A stretch of DNA of 34,635 nt from Halorubrum sp. Boch-26 (GCF_029889805.1 NZ_JARANT010000020.1:1-34635), one strand, 5' to 3'. Positions 24,370 through 34,009 are shown, counted from the stretch's first letter. The notes: a model not told the origin generated them from the letters alone. Numbers and translations are program-made.

Positions 24370-25218
24370 GTGATCACGCTTACGTCCGACTTCGGCTCGC
24401 CGTACCCGGCCGCGATGAAGGGTGCCGTCCGTCGGCGCACTGACGCCGAGATGATAGACGTCGCCCACGACCTGCCGCGCGGCGACCCGCGGGCGGCCGC
24501 CTTCTGGCTGCGCTTCGTCCTCCCGGAGTTCCCGCCCGCCGTCCACTGTGCCGTTATCGACCCCGGCGTCGGCACCGACCGTGACGCCCTCGTCGTCCGC
24601 GCCGGTGCCCACGTGCTCGTCGCGCCCGACAACGGGCTCGCGATGCCCCCCGCGAGGGCGCTCGCCGGCACGGCGGCGGAGGCGGGGGAAGGAGACCCCG
24701 ACGTGGAGGCCTTCGTCGTCGACGTCGACGATCCCGCGAGCGCGACGTTCCACGGTCGCGACGTGTTCGCGCCGGTCGCGGCGCGGATCCGCGCGGCGCT
24801 CGACGACGGCCCGGCGACAGCGGGCTCAGAGGGTGTCTCGACCGCTCTCGCGTCGATGGACGACCTCTCGCCGGCGACCGACCCCGTCGACATCGCGTTT
24901 CCCGAGCCGACCGTCGAACGCGATGACGACGGCGACCCCGTCGCCGTCGACGGCGAGGTGCTCGTGATCGACCGGTTCGGCAACGTCGTCACGAACGTTC
25001 CGGGCGAATTGGTTCGCGGGAGCGACTGGATCCGAGTCAACGGCGAGCTCACGCCGGTCGCGGAGACGTTCGGCGCGGTCGACCGCGGCGAGCGGCTCGT
25101 CACCGTCGGGAGCCACGGCTACGTGGAGTGCGACGTCAACGACGGCCGCGGCGACGGCGTGTTCGACTTGCGGCCGGGCGACGAGGTACGGCTCGTCGGC
25201 GACAACGTGAGTATCTGA
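24370..25218 (+). CDS. SAM hydroxide adenosyltransferase (DUF62 family)
   Basis: This 282-residue member of the DUF62/SAM hydrolase family splits S-adenosylmethionine to adenosine and methionine with water, a relative of fluorinase and chlorinase. Visible family motifs are LTSDFGSPY (3-11), VIDPGVGTDRD, LVAPDNGLA, FHGRDVFAPVAA, VDGEVLVIDRFGNVVTN and GSHGYVEC. The start is a GTG at 24370, supported by TATA-like CTTTTAAGA at 24338-24346, centred about 28 bases upstream, so a leaderless GTG mRNA. It follows nadM by 39 bases. An insertion of about 30 acidic and Ala residues precedes the C-terminal domain. The 3' end and stop codon lie in a 16-bp tandem duplication. Confidence 0.93.
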   Translation: MITLTSDFGSPYPAAMKGAVRRRTDAEMIDVAHDLPRGDPRAAAFWLRFVLPEFPPAVHCAVIDPGVGTDRDALVVRAGAHVLVAPDNGLAMPPARALAGTAAEAGEGDPDVEAFVVDVDDPASATFHGRDVFAPVAARIRAALDDGPATAGSEGVSTALASMDDLSPATDPVDIAFPEPTVERDDDGDPVAVDGEVLVIDRFGNVVTNVPGELVRGSDWIRVNGELTPVAETFGAVDRGERLVTVGSHGYVECDVNDGRGDGVFDLRPGDEVRLVGDNVSI

Positions 25219-25240
25219 GCGGTCGAGTATCTGAGCGGTC
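25209..25240 (+). repeat. 16-bp perfect tandem duplication across a stop codon
   Basis: GAGTATCTGAGCGGTC occurs twice back to back. The first copy contains the TGA (25216-25218) that ends the SAM hydroxide adenosyltransferase, so the duplicate lies just outside the gene. Confidence 0.85.
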
Positions 25241-25270
25241 GCGGGAGAAGTGAGCGGCGGGCGACCGGCG

Positions 25271-25732
25271 CTACAGCTCTACGCCGGAGGGGATCAGGCT
25301 CTCGCTCCGAAGAAGATTCCCCTCGTGGTCGTACACGAGGAACGTGTCTTTGTCGTACGAGGCGAGCCGCTCGCCCTCGACATCGATCTCGACGCGGTAA
25401 CGGGCGTCCTCGTCGCCGGCGACGTCGCGCGCGGCGTGGATGAAGGGGAGCACGTCCGTCGCGGTCTCGTTGAGCTCCAAGACGAAATCCCCGGTGTACC
25501 GGTTCGTCACGCCGACCACGCCTTCCGGGTCGGCGGCGTCCGCGAGCGGCTCTCGGAGCCGGAACGCTACGTCGACCCCGGCGGCCTCCAGCAGTTCGCC
25601 GTCCGTGTCCGAGAGCCGGTCGCGCAACAACCCCTCCGGCCCGTGGAAGTCGATCCGGACCAGGGGCATCGCCCGGTCGTCGGCGTCGTCGCCGACGCCC
25701 TCGACGGTCAGTTCGAAGTAATCACGCCGCAT
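25271..25732 (-). CDS. Haloarchaeal protein of unknown function
   Basis: This 153-residue acidic protein begins MRRDYFELTVEGV. The sequence alternates short strands and turns (ELTVEGV, VRIDFHG, VDVAFRLREPL, VGVTNRYTGDFVLELNET, YRVEIDVEGERLASYDKDTFLVYDHEGNLL), suggesting an all-beta or alpha/beta soluble domain. No catalytic motif, signal or membrane segment is seen. I think it belongs to a conserved haloarchaeal family of unknown function that starts MRRDYF, but cannot confirm the number. It is divergent from the PilB gene and convergent with the SAM hydroxide adenosyltransferase. Confidence 0.8.
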   Translation of the reverse strand: MRRDYFELTVEGVGDDADDRAMPLVRIDFHGPEGLLRDRLSDTDGELLEAAGVDVAFRLREPLADAADPEGVVGVTNRYTGDFVLELNETATDVLPFIHAARDVAGDEDARYRVEIDVEGERLASYDKDTFLVYDHEGNLLRSESLIPSGVEL

Positions 25733-25896
25733 TGCCTACCCGACCCTTTGCGGTGGGCACCTATCAACGTAACGGGCCGATCCCTCCACAGACGGTCGAA
25801 ACGGAGGAGAAAACCGCGCTCTCGGTCGCGGCCTCGCGGCTGATAATCGCTCGGTGGCATTTAAACCACCGCGCCGCATACGCCCTCCTAACGACG

Positions 25897-27585
25897 ATGG
25901 CGAGTGACGCGCACGAGGACGGCGAGGACCGCATCGCGGCCCTCCGGCGACGGCTCTCGCGAACGTGGGAGATGCTGCGGGGGTCGGAGCTCGATGTCCG
26001 TCCCTTCCGGCCGGGCGAGGACGGCCCGCTCGCCTCCGTCACCGTACCGGACGGCGAGCGTGAGGTCGATCGCTACTGGGTGAACGCCCCGTACGCGTAC
26101 GTCGTCATCACCTACGACGACGAGGAGAGCGAACACCGGTACTACGCGGTCGAACCGGACCTCGACGAGTTCGAACGCGATCTCCTCGACCGCGTCGTCG
26201 ACGACATCCGCGATCCCTTGCTGTACCGCGAGGGGACCGGGAAGACCGACGAGGAGACGCTCCGCGAGGAGCTGAAGGGATTACTGGAGGGGTACGGCGT
26301 CGAGGCCGGAATGGCGACGTTCCACGCGCTCGCGTACTATCTCTACCGCGACTTTCGCGGCTACGGGAAGGTCGACCCGCTGCTGAACGACCGCCACATC
26401 GAGGACGTCTCCTGTGACGGCTACGATCTCCCGATCTTCGTCTACCACGACGACTACACCGACATCGAGACGAACGTCTCGTTCCCGAAGGGCGAGCTCG
26501 ACAACTACGTCATCCGGCTCGCTCAGCAGTCCGGGCGCCACGTCTCCGTCGGCGACCCCATCGTGGAGACGACGCTGCCGGACGGCTCCCGCGCCGAGCT
26601 CGCGCTCGGCGAGGAGGTGACCCCCCGCGGCTCCGCCTTCACGATCCGCCAGTACGCCGAGGACCCGTTCACGCCGATCGACCTGGTTGAGTACGGGACG
26701 TTCTCGATCGAGCAGATGGCGTACTTCTGGCTCTGTATCGAGCACAACAAGAGCCTCATCTTCGCGGGCGGCACCGCCTCGGGAAAGACCACCTCGATGA
26801 ACGCCGTGTCGATGTTCGTCCCGCCGCGCGCGAAGGTACTCACCATCGAGGACACCCGCGAGCTCTCCTTGTACCACGACAACTGGCTCTCATCGGTCAC
26901 TCGCGAGCGCCGCTACGAGGGGACCGACATCGACATGTACGACCTGCTGCGCTCCGCGCTGCGCCACCGTCCGGAGTACATCGTCGTCGGCGAGGTGCGC
27001 GGCGACGAGGCGATCACCCTGTTCCAGGCGATGAACACGGGACACACCACCTTCTCGACGATGCACGCCGACTCGATCGAGACGGTGATAAACCGGTTGG
27101 AGAACGAGCCGATCAACGTGCCCCGCGCGATGGTGCAGTCGCTGGATATGCTCTCGATCCAGACGCTGACCCGCTCGGGCGACCAGCGCGTCCGGCGGGC
27201 GAAGACGATCGGCGAGATCGGCGGCATCGACCAGCGCACCGGCGAACTCGACTACTCATCGGCGTTCGAGTGGGACGCGGAGGCCGACGAGTTCCGCCGC
27301 AACGACTCGTCGCTCATGGCGGAGATCGCCGACGAGCGCGGCTGGTCCCGATCCGAGCTACTCCGCGAGATCCGCCGCCGCGAGCGCTTCCTCGAACTGC
27401 TCCGGAGGCTCGGGATCACCGACTACCGGACGTTCACCGCGCTCGTCAACGAGTACTACGCCGACCCCGACCGCGTGATGGGTCGGTTGGACGCTCGGGT
27501 GGCGGACGCCGACGGCGTCGACGCGGGGGACGCCGTCGAGGTGCCGGACGAGATCGGTGAGGGGGCCGGAGAGCGACCGGAATGA
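25897..27585 (+). CDS. Type II/IV secretion ATPase, pilus assembly (PilB family)
   Basis: This 562-residue cytoplasmic hexameric ATPase of the archaeal PilB/VirB11-like group powers assembly of type IV pili. Walker A is GGTASGKT (291-298), the Asp box is TIEDTRELSLYHDNW, Walker B is YIVVGEVRGDEA (361-372), and the His box is GHTTFSTMHADS. The N-terminal domain (about 1-260) is acidic and contains RDFRGYGKVDPLLNDRHIEDVSCDG, typical of this group. ATG at 25897 is preferred over an in-frame TTG 55 codons upstream because a TATA-like CATTTAAACC lies at 25858-25867. Its stop overlaps the start of the PilC gene (ATGA). No pilin or prepilin peptidase is in the window. Confidence 0.95.
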   Translation: MASDAHEDGEDRIAALRRRLSRTWEMLRGSELDVRPFRPGEDGPLASVTVPDGEREVDRYWVNAPYAYVVITYDDEESEHRYYAVEPDLDEFERDLLDRVVDDIRDPLLYREGTGKTDEETLREELKGLLEGYGVEAGMATFHALAYYLYRDFRGYGKVDPLLNDRHIEDVSCDGYDLPIFVYHDDYTDIETNVSFPKGELDNYVIRLAQQSGRHVSVGDPIVETTLPDGSRAELALGEEVTPRGSAFTIRQYAEDPFTPIDLVEYGTFSIEQMAYFWLCIEHNKSLIFAGGTASGKTTSMNAVSMFVPPRAKVLTIEDTRELSLYHDNWLSSVTRERRYEGTDIDMYDLLRSALRHRPEYIVVGEVRGDEAITLFQAMNTGHTTFSTMHADSIETVINRLENEPINVPRAMVQSLDMLSIQTLTRSGDQRVRRAKTIGEIGGIDQRTGELDYSSAFEWDAEADEFRRNDSSLMAEIADERGWSRSELLREIRRRERFLELLRRLGITDYRTFTALVNEYYADPDRVMGRLDARVADADGVDAGDAVEVPDEIGEGAGERPE

Positions 27586-29735
27586 TCGCTTCGATCCCCT
27601 TGTTCGCCGCGCTCGGGCTCTGTCTGGCGCTGTTGCTGCCGGCCGTCGACCGCCGAGCCGACCTCTTCGTCACTCGGATCGCGCTGTCGCTGTTCGGCGA
27701 CTACGTTGCCGAGGACGGGGACCGCCGCCGGCGCCAGCGCGACCTGATGCGCGCCGCTCACGTCGCCGGCACCCACCGGACGTACGCCTCCCGGACGCTG
27801 CTGTACGCCGGCGTTCTCGGCGTCGCCGGGAGCGTCATCGGCGTGTACGCGGCCGCCGCGCTCCTCTCCGCGCTCGACGTCGGTGCGGCGGCGATCCGCG
27901 CGGCGCTTCCGGCCTCGGTCTCGTTTCTCGCCGGCGTCGCGGGGCTCTCGTCCCTCGCCCTTCCGCGGCTGTTCCTGCTTCTGACCTTCGCCTCGGCGAC
28001 CCTCGGTTCCGCGCTCGCGGCCGGGACGTACTACGGGCGGTGGGAGCTGCTGAGCCAGCGCGCGCACGCCAGGGCGGCCGAGATCGACGCCACCCTCCCC
28101 CGAACGGTCGCGTTCATCTACGCGCTCTCGCGCTCGGGGATGGCGTTCCCACGAGTGATGGACACGCTCGCGGAAAACGAAGGGGTGTACGGCGAGGCGG
28201 CCACGGAGCTGTCGGTCGCCGTCCGCGACATGAACGCGTTCGGGACCGACGCCCTGACCGCGCTCCAGCGCACCGCACGTCGGACGCCGAGCGAGGATCT
28301 CACCGATTTCTCGGAGAACCTCGCGTCCGTCCTCGGCACCGGACAGTCGATACCGACGTTCCTCGCCGACCAGTACGAGCTGTACCAAGACGAGGCCGAG
28401 TCGAAACAGGAGCGCTACCTCGAACTGCTCTCGACGTTCGCGGAGGCGTACGTCACGGCGCTCGTCGCCGGCCCGCTCTTTTTCATCACCATCCTCGTCG
28501 TCATCGGGCTCGTGTTGGAGGACACGCTCCCGCTGCTCCGCGTCGTCGTCTACCTCGGCGTCCCGCTCGCGACGTTCGGTTTCGCCGTCTACGTCGACAG
28601 CGTGACGCAGGGCGTCGGCGGGACGGAGAGCGTCGACCTCTCCGAGGCGGCCGGCGACGGTCCGGCCGAGGACGGGAGCGCCGGAGACGGGGTCTCGGAA
28701 ACCGCCGCGACGACGGCCGGGATCCGGTCCGACGGCGGCGTTGCGAGCGGGACCGAAGGCGATCCGTGGGCCGTCAGTCGGGAGCGACTCCGCGCGTACG
28801 ACCGGATCCGGCGGCTGCGTGGGTGGGTCGCGTCACCGGTCGAGAACGTGATCGCGTCCCCGTGGATATCGTTCCTCGTGACGGTGCCGCTCGGGGTCCT
28901 CGGGCTGCTCGCCTTCGTCTTCCCGATCACGCTCGGCCCGGCGACCGAAATGGTCGCGCAGATAGAGACCCCGGTCGTCGTCGTGACGGGGCTGGTCCTC
29001 GCGGTCTACGCGGTCGTCTACGAGGTCCGAAAGCGACACACCCGCCGGATCGAGTCGTCGGTACCGGACCTCCTCGACCGCCTCGCGAGCGTCAACGAGG
29101 CCGGCACCTCCGTCGTCGGGAGCGTCCGGCGGGTCGGCGACTCCAACCTCGAAGCGCTGACGGCCGACCTGAAGCGCACCAGACGCGACATCGACTGGGG
29201 CGCCGACGTGAGCACCGCGCTCCGCCGGCTGGAGCACCGGGTCCGGTCGCCGATGACCTCCCGGGCGGTGGCGCTGGTGACGAACGCGATGCACGCGAGC
29301 GGCGATATCGGTCCCGTACTCCGGATCGCGGCCGACGAGTCGCGTGCGACGTGGGCGCTCCGCCGGGAGCGCCGACAGGTCATGATCACGTACCTCATCG
29401 TGATCTACATCTCCTTTCTGGTGTTCCTCGGGATCATCGCCTCGCTGTCCGTCTCCTTTATCCCGGCCATCGAGGAGGCCGCGATTCCGAGCGGCGGCGG
29501 CACGGGCGGGGTGCCCGGCGCGCCGGGCGGACCGACCGGGATCGCCGACGGACTCGGCGACATCGACTCGTTCGCCTACGAACAGCTGTTCTTCCACGCC
29601 GCGGCCGTGCAAGCCGTCTGTTCCGGCCTCGTCGCCGGCCAGCTCGGCGAAGGGTCGGTCAAAGACGGCGTGAAACACGTGGTCGTCCTCCTCATCTTGA
29701 CGCTTCTCACGTTCGCCGTCATCGGGCTGGTGTGA
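27582..29735 (+). CDS. Type II secretion F-domain membrane protein (PilC/TadC family)
   Basis: This 717-residue integral membrane platform of archaeal type IV pili couples the PilB ATPase to pilin assembly. There are two F-domain halves: residues about 150-240 (RTVAFIYALSRSGMAFPRVMDTLAE) and about 485-580 (ESSVPDLLDRLASVNEAGTSVVGSV). About eight to nine membrane helices include the N-terminal pair, a pair near 285-335, a pair around 430-480, and four at the C-terminus (QVMITYLIVIYISFLVFLGI, GVKHVVVLLILTLLTFAVIGLV). A Gly/Asp/Ala-rich loop (345-400) separates the halves. The ATG overlaps the PilB stop by 4 bases, giving coupled translation. Confidence 0.94.
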   Translation: MIASIPLFAALGLCLALLLPAVDRRADLFVTRIALSLFGDYVAEDGDRRRRQRDLMRAAHVAGTHRTYASRTLLYAGVLGVAGSVIGVYAAAALLSALDVGAAAIRAALPASVSFLAGVAGLSSLALPRLFLLLTFASATLGSALAAGTYYGRWELLSQRAHARAAEIDATLPRTVAFIYALSRSGMAFPRVMDTLAENEGVYGEAATELSVAVRDMNAFGTDALTALQRTARRTPSEDLTDFSENLASVLGTGQSIPTFLADQYELYQDEAESKQERYLELLSTFAEAYVTALVAGPLFFITILVVIGLVLEDTLPLLRVVVYLGVPLATFGFAVYVDSVTQGVGGTESVDLSEAAGDGPAEDGSAGDGVSETAATTAGIRSDGGVASGTEGDPWAVSRERLRAYDRIRRLRGWVASPVENVIASPWISFLVTVPLGVLGLLAFVFPITLGPATEMVAQIETPVVVVTGLVLAVYAVVYEVRKRHTRRIESSVPDLLDRLASVNEAGTSVVGSVRRVGDSNLEALTADLKRTRRDIDWGADVSTALRRLEHRVRSPMTSRAVALVTNAMHASGDIGPVLRIAADESRATWALRRERRQVMITYLIVIYISFLVFLGIIASLSVSFIPAIEEAAIPSGGGTGGVPGAPGGPTGIADGLGDIDSFAYEQLFFHAAAVQAVCSGLVAGQLGEGSVKDGVKHVVVLLILTLLTFAVIGLV

Positions 29736-29820
29736 CGGGTCGGGCGGGTCGCGGCGTCACTACTCTCCTCCGGCGACCGCCGGGCACTGGAGCTATGTCA
29801 CTCGGCGCCGACCCTCCGGT

Positions 29821-30453
29821 ATGGACACGCAGTCGACGTACGACCGCATCGCCGCACACTTCGCGAAGACCCGCGAGTACGCGTGGCCGGAGGTCGAATC
29901 CTTCGTGCAGGGCCGCTCGGCGACGCGCGCCCTCGACGTCGGCTGCGGGAACGGCCGCCACGCGGAGCTGCTCGCGGAGCGCGCCGACTCGGTCGTCGGG
30001 ATCGACCTGAGCCGGGAGCTCCTTCGCGAGGCGGCGACGCGAGCCCGCGAGCGCGACTTCGCCGACGCCCTCGATCTCGTTCACGGCGACGCCGTCGCCC
30101 TCCCGATCGCCGACGACGCGGTCGGGCTCGCGACGTACGTCGCCACGCTCCATCACCTCTCGCCGCGCGCGGCCCGCGTTCGGAGCCTCGACGAACTCGC
30201 GCGGGTCCTCGCGCCGGGCGGGGTCGCGCTCGTGAGCGCGTGGAGCACCGCCCACGACCGCTTCGACCGGACGAAGGGGTTCGACACGACCGTCGACTGG
30301 ACGCTCCCCGGCGGCGAGACCGTCGCCCGGTACTATCACGTCTACGCCCCCGACGAGTTCGACGCCGATATCGAGAACAGTCGGCTCGAAGTCGTCGAAT
30401 CGACCGTCTCCAGCGGGAACTGCTACGCCGTCGTCTCGGGGCCTCGCCCCTAA
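29821..30453 (+). CDS. Class I SAM-dependent methyltransferase, Trm9-like
   Basis: This 210-residue cytoplasmic methyltransferase has SAM-binding motif I LDVGCGNGRHAE (38-49), motif II acidic VVGIDLSRELL, the HGDAVALPIADDAV post-motif, and an aromatic-His segment ATLHHLSPRAARVRSLDELARVLAPGG. The start YDRIAAHFAKTREYAWPEVESF and that HHLS segment resemble Trm9/ABH8-type tRNA wobble-uridine methyltransferases, which complete cm5U to mcm5U. The archaeal tRNA role is inference; small-molecule methylation cannot be excluded. It lies between the PilC and transducer genes and has no clear operon link. Confidence 0.85.
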   Translation: MDTQSTYDRIAAHFAKTREYAWPEVESFVQGRSATRALDVGCGNGRHAELLAERADSVVGIDLSRELLREAATRARERDFADALDLVHGDAVALPIADDAVGLATYVATLHHLSPRAARVRSLDELARVLAPGGVALVSAWSTAHDRFDRTKGFDTTVDWTLPGGETVARYYHVYAPDEFDADIENSRLEVVESTVSSGNCYAVVSGPRP

Positions 30454-30513
30454 TTATCACGGGAGATACCGTGGAGTGAGGTTTAATGTATCGCTGCCGC
30501 CGCCGTCGAGTCA

Positions 30514-32910
30514 ATGAGTTCGACTCGCCTCGATCGTCTCCTTCGTCGCCTGAGTCCAGACGCGATCACTCGGAGTTACCTCGCGAAGTTCGCGGTCGTC
30601 GTGCTCCTCGTCGTCGTGGCCATCGGCGCCGTCGGCGCGGTCACTTACGCGGAGACGACGGACCGCCTGGAGGACAACGCCCAGCAGGACTACACCGCGG
30701 TCGCGGAGCTGAGCGCCACGGAGATCGACGTGTGGACCAGCGATCACCGCTCGATCGCCAGAGAGACGGCCGACAGCGACGCCTTCGGGTTCACGAGGGA
30801 GCCCGAAGAGGTGGAGAGCTACCTCACCTCGCAGCTCTCGTGGCAGCCCGACGAGATCGTCGCCTTCCACCACATCAACCGGCACGAAGGCACGCTGCTC
30901 GCCTCGACAGACGACGACCGCGGCACCGCGATCACCGAGGAGAGCTGGCTCAACGACGGTCTCCTGATCGGCGAGGACACTTACACCTCGCCGACGTACG
31001 AGGTAGACGGCGAGCGGCACGTCTCTTACGTCGCGTACACGCCGCGGCGCAACTACTTCGTCATGGAGGTGTCGCTCGCGTCGATCGTCGAGGACCTCCG
31101 GCAGCCGACCGACGGGTCGTTCACCGCGATCGTCCAGTCCGACGGCGTGATCGGGGCCAGCGACCGCGCGGGCGCCGTGGCCGAGCCGTACGCCGACGAG
31201 GTGCGGGACGCGATGATCGCCGGCTCCGCGGTCGGTCACGTGTCGTCGGCGACCTTCGAGTTCGCCGACGACGCGGAGTACTTCGTCGCGTACGCGCCGG
31301 TCCCCTCCGAGGACTGGTACGTCGCCGTCCACGTCCCCCTCGCGGAGGCGTACGCGCTCTCCGGGATGATCGGCCGGAACCTGCTGCTCATCGTCGGCGT
31401 CGCGGCCGTCGGACTCGGTCTGCTGGGCGCGACGCTCGGCCGCGGAACCGTCGCGGAGCTGAACCGACTCACCCGGAAGGCGCGGGCGCTGGAGACCGGC
31501 GACCTCGACGTCGGATTCGACACCGAGCGCCGCGACGAGTTCGGCGACCTCTACGGCGCGTTCTCGACGATGCGCGACTCGCTCGGCGAGCAGATCGAGT
31601 CGGCCGAGACGCAGAAGCGGCGGGCCGAGGACGCGAAGGCCGAGAGCGAGGCGTTCGCGGAGCGGCTGGAGTCGCGCGCGGCGGCGTTCGGCGCGACGAT
31701 GGACGCGTGCGCCGACGGCGACCTCACCGCCCGAATCGACGTCGAGCCCGCCGATCCGGACGCGCTCGCCGACATCGCCGACGGGTTCAACGACGCGATG
31801 GACGAGCTTGAGGGGGCTATCGCGGAGGTGGACGCCTTCGCCGGGCAGGTCGCGGCCCGGAGCGAGGCGGTCACCGACGGCACGGACGAGGTCGCCGCGG
31901 CGGGCCGGGAGACGAGCGACGCGATCGACGAGATCTCGGCCGGCGCGGAGCGACAGAGTCGGCGCCTCTCAGAGGTCGCCGGCGAGATGGAAGACATGTC
32001 CGCCACGGTCGAGGAGGTCGCCGCCTCCGCCGATCAGGTCGCGACCACCTCCAGAGAGGCGAACGCGGTCACCGAGGAGGGACGAGAGGCCACGGCCACG
32101 GCGGTCGCGGAGCTGCACGACGTCGAAGATCGATCGGAGTCGGCGACCGAGACGATCGAGCGCCTCGAAGCGGAGATGGCCGAGGTTGACGCGATCGTCG
32201 AGACGATCTCGGAGATCGCCGACCAGACGAATCTGCTGGCGCTGAACGCCTCGATCGAGGCGGCGCGGGCCGGCGAGGCGGGCTCCGGCTTCGGCGTCGT
32301 CGCCGAGGAGGTGAAGGCGCTCGCGGAGGAGACGCAGTCGTCCGCGGCCGAGGTCGAGACGCTGATCGACGGGCTGCGCGAACGCACCGACGAGAGCGTC
32401 GCGGAGATGTCGCGGATCCGCGAGGGGGTCGACGCCGGCGTCGACACCGTCGAGACCGCGGACGACGCCCTGACCGAGGTCGCGACGCGGGTGGCCGAGG
32501 CCGACGACGGCGTTCAAGAGATTTCGGGCGCGATGGACGCGCAGGCGTCGTCGGTCAACGAGGTGACCGGCGCCGTCGACGACTTGGCCGGCGTGAGCCA
32601 GCAGACGACCGCGGAGGCGACCACCGTCGCGTCGACTGCCGAGGAGCAGGCCGCCACGCTCGGCGACGTCTCCGAGCAGACCCACGCGCTCACCGAGCGC
32701 GCCCGCGACCTGCGCCGGATGACGGACGGGTTCGAGGTGGACGGCGAGCGCGACGGCGGCGACGCTGAGACCGGTCTCGGTGGGTCCGACGGCGACTTCG
32801 ACTTCGGTGCGACCGAACCCGATACATCGGTGAGCGCCGACGGCGGGGTCGAACGGCCGACGGACTCGAGAGTCGCCGGCGGATCGTCGAACGAGAACGC
32901 AGAAAAGTAG
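30514..32910 (+). CDS. Halobacterial-type methyl-accepting chemotaxis transducer
   Basis: This 798-residue chemoreceptor signals to CheA through the cytoplasm. It has a basic N-terminus, membrane helix 1 (about 23-46, [20 protein letters not shown]), an extracellular Cache-type sensory domain (47-285) with [18 protein letters not shown] and [15 protein letters not shown], and membrane helix 2 (about 289-310). A HAMP region with [25 protein letters not shown] and a second HAMP-like segment ([21 protein letters not shown]) follow, then a long signalling coiled coil. The kinase-interaction tip [22 protein letters not shown] is near 567-590. The C-terminal 60 residues are acidic and variable. A TATA-like GTTTAATGT lies about 30 bases before ATG 30514. 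The ligand is unknown; no che gene is adjacent. Confidence 0.95.
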   Translation: MSSTRLDRLLRRLSPDAITRSYLAKFAVVVLLVVVAIGAVGAVTYAETTDRLEDNAQQDYTAVAELSATEIDVWTSDHRSIARETADSDAFGFTREPEEVESYLTSQLSWQPDEIVAFHHINRHEGTLLASTDDDRGTAITEESWLNDGLLIGEDTYTSPTYEVDGERHVSYVAYTPRRNYFVMEVSLASIVEDLRQPTDGSFTAIVQSDGVIGASDRAGAVAEPYADEVRDAMIAGSAVGHVSSATFEFADDAEYFVAYAPVPSEDWYVAVHVPLAEAYALSGMIGRNLLLIVGVAAVGLGLLGATLGRGTVAELNRLTRKARALETGDLDVGFDTERRDEFGDLYGAFSTMRDSLGEQIESAETQKRRAEDAKAESEAFAERLESRAAAFGATMDACADGDLTARIDVEPADPDALADIADGFNDAMDELEGAIAEVDAFAGQVAARSEAVTDGTDEVAAAGRETSDAIDEISAGAERQSRRLSEVAGEMEDMSATVEEVAASADQVATTSREANAVTEEGREATATAVAELHDVEDRSESATETIERLEAEMAEVDAIVETISEIADQTNLLALNASIEAARAGEAGSGFGVVAEEVKALAEETQSSAAEVETLIDGLRERTDESVAEMSRIREGVDAGVDTVETADDALTEVATRVAEADDGVQEISGAMDAQASSVNEVTGAVDDLAGVSQQTTAEATTVASTAEEQAATLGDVSEQTHALTERARDLRRMTDGFEVDGERDGGDAETGLGGSDGDFDFGATEPDTSVSADGGVERPTDSRVAGGSSNENAEK

Positions 32911-32944
32911 CTGTACCGCCTACCGCGACGGTCGAGTTACGCCG

Positions 32945-33229
32945 TCAATCAGCCATGGTCTCGCGGCCAGCTGCCGCGTCGGCCGCGAGCGGCGTCACGA
33001 TCTTGTACGCCGCGTACAGGCCGAGCACTGCGACACCGGCCAGCACGATACCGGTCCGGATCTGCGGCGAGATCAGCGGCGTCGCCACCACCTCACCCGC
33101 CTCGTTAGTTATCGGGGCCGGACTGTACGGCGCACCGACGAGGATCTCTAGGATCCCCATGCCGATCAGTCCGAGTAGCATTAGTCCCGCGCTCAGCGCC
33201 ATCGCCGCCTTGTCGATGATGTTCGTCAT
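32945..33229 (-). CDS. Small membrane protein downstream of DoxX
   Basis: This 94-residue protein has two membrane helices, about 8-30 (AALSAGLMLLGLIGMGILEIL-like) and 58-78 (GIVLAGVAVLGLYAAYKIV). Between them is an extracellular loop of about 25 residues (GAPYSPAPITNEAGEVVATPL), and a short charged tail follows. A strong Shine-Dalgarno-like GAGGTGA lies 7 bases before its ATG, over the end of the DoxX gene, so it is the second gene of that operon. It is perhaps a partner subunit of the DoxX membrane protein, by position only. No family is recognised. Confidence 0.8.
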   Translation of the reverse strand: MTNIIDKAAMALSAGLMLLGLIGMGILEILVGAPYSPAPITNEAGEVVATPLISPQIRTGIVLAGVAVLGLYAAYKIVTPLAADAAAGRETMAD

Positions 33230-33242
33230 TGGAATTCACCTC

Positions 33243-33767
33243 TTAACCGAGCAGGTAGCGTAGTTTCGGGTGCTTTTGCACGAACGAGAGCTTCTCGAGG
33301 ACCGCGTCGAGGCCGTAGTACCGACCGGCCGACAGCATGATCACGGTGATGAACAGCAGCAGCCCCATGAAGTCGCTGTTGACCAGCCCGTGACCGAAGC
33401 CGGCGTTGCCGACCCAGAACAGGGTCATGAAGATGACCCCGCCGAACGCGGCCAGCCGGGTGACGGCGCCGAAGATCAGCGCCAGCCCGATCAGCGTCTC
33501 GAACAGGGGTACCCCCGGCTCGATGAGCCACGCGAGGTTGTTCCCCATCCAGACAGGGATCCCGCCAAGCGCGGTCCCGCTCATCCCCTGCATGTAGGCA
33601 GAGCCGTAGGTGTACGAGAACCCGCTCTCGATGATTTTCGTGATTCCCGCGTGGAAGAACCACCATCCAGTTACCACGCGCAGGAAGGCGATCCAGTACG
33701 CCGCCCACGGACCATCAAGCGCGAACTCGACCTCGTCGACCAGTGGATTTCCCGATTGGTATGACAT
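33243..33767 (-). CDS. DoxX family membrane protein
   Basis: This 174-residue protein has four membrane helices: about 20-42 (AAYWIAFLRVVTGWWFFHAGI), 75-100 (IEPGVPLFETLIGLALIFGAV), 105-125 and 135-152. WFFHAGITKIIES in helix 1 and FETLIGLALIFG in helix 2 are DoxX/SURF4-like. The family includes the small subunit of archaeal thiosulfate:quinone oxidoreductase, though most members are of unknown function. ATG 33767 (MSYQSGNPLVDEVEF) is chosen because GAGGTGA precedes it by 6 bases, whereas the longer frame starts without one. Unlike most genes here, this operon clearly uses Shine-Dalgarno sites. A TATA-like GTACATATACGG lies near 33796-33807. Confidence 0.9.
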   Translation of the reverse strand: MSYQSGNPLVDEVEFALDGPWAAYWIAFLRVVTGWWFFHAGITKIIESGFSYTYGSAYMQGMSGTALGGIPVWMGNNLAWLIEPGVPLFETLIGLALIFGAVTRLAAFGGVIFMTLFWVGNAGFGHGLVNSDFMGLLLFITVIMLSAGRYYGLDAVLEKLSFVQKHPKLRYLLG

Positions 33768-34009
33768 CGTGCTCACCTCACGGTTGGACGTTGAACGCGT
33801 TCCCGTATATGTACCCAACCGGCTTCTAAGCGGCTGAAAAACGTTCTAAGTGTGCGGGAATACCCCGTTATATTGTGGTGTTTTAATACAGTTCCGTCGT
33901 CCGAGGGATCCGCCGGTCGCAATCGACGGACTCGCCGCCGGGAACACGGAACGTTTATTGGATTCGTTCAGCCTACAGTTACATGCGTCAGTGACGGACG
34001 CACCCACGC

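Noticed and set aside
25732-25896. TTG start adding 55 residues to PilB
   Set aside because: A TATA-like element sits within this extension, close to the ATG at 25897, and the added residues do not resemble the family.
27557-30010. An 817-codon open frame overlapping PilB/PilC
   Set aside because: Arg/Pro/Ala/Gly-rich noise in another frame of the PilC gene; no family character, and the true genes have clear motifs.
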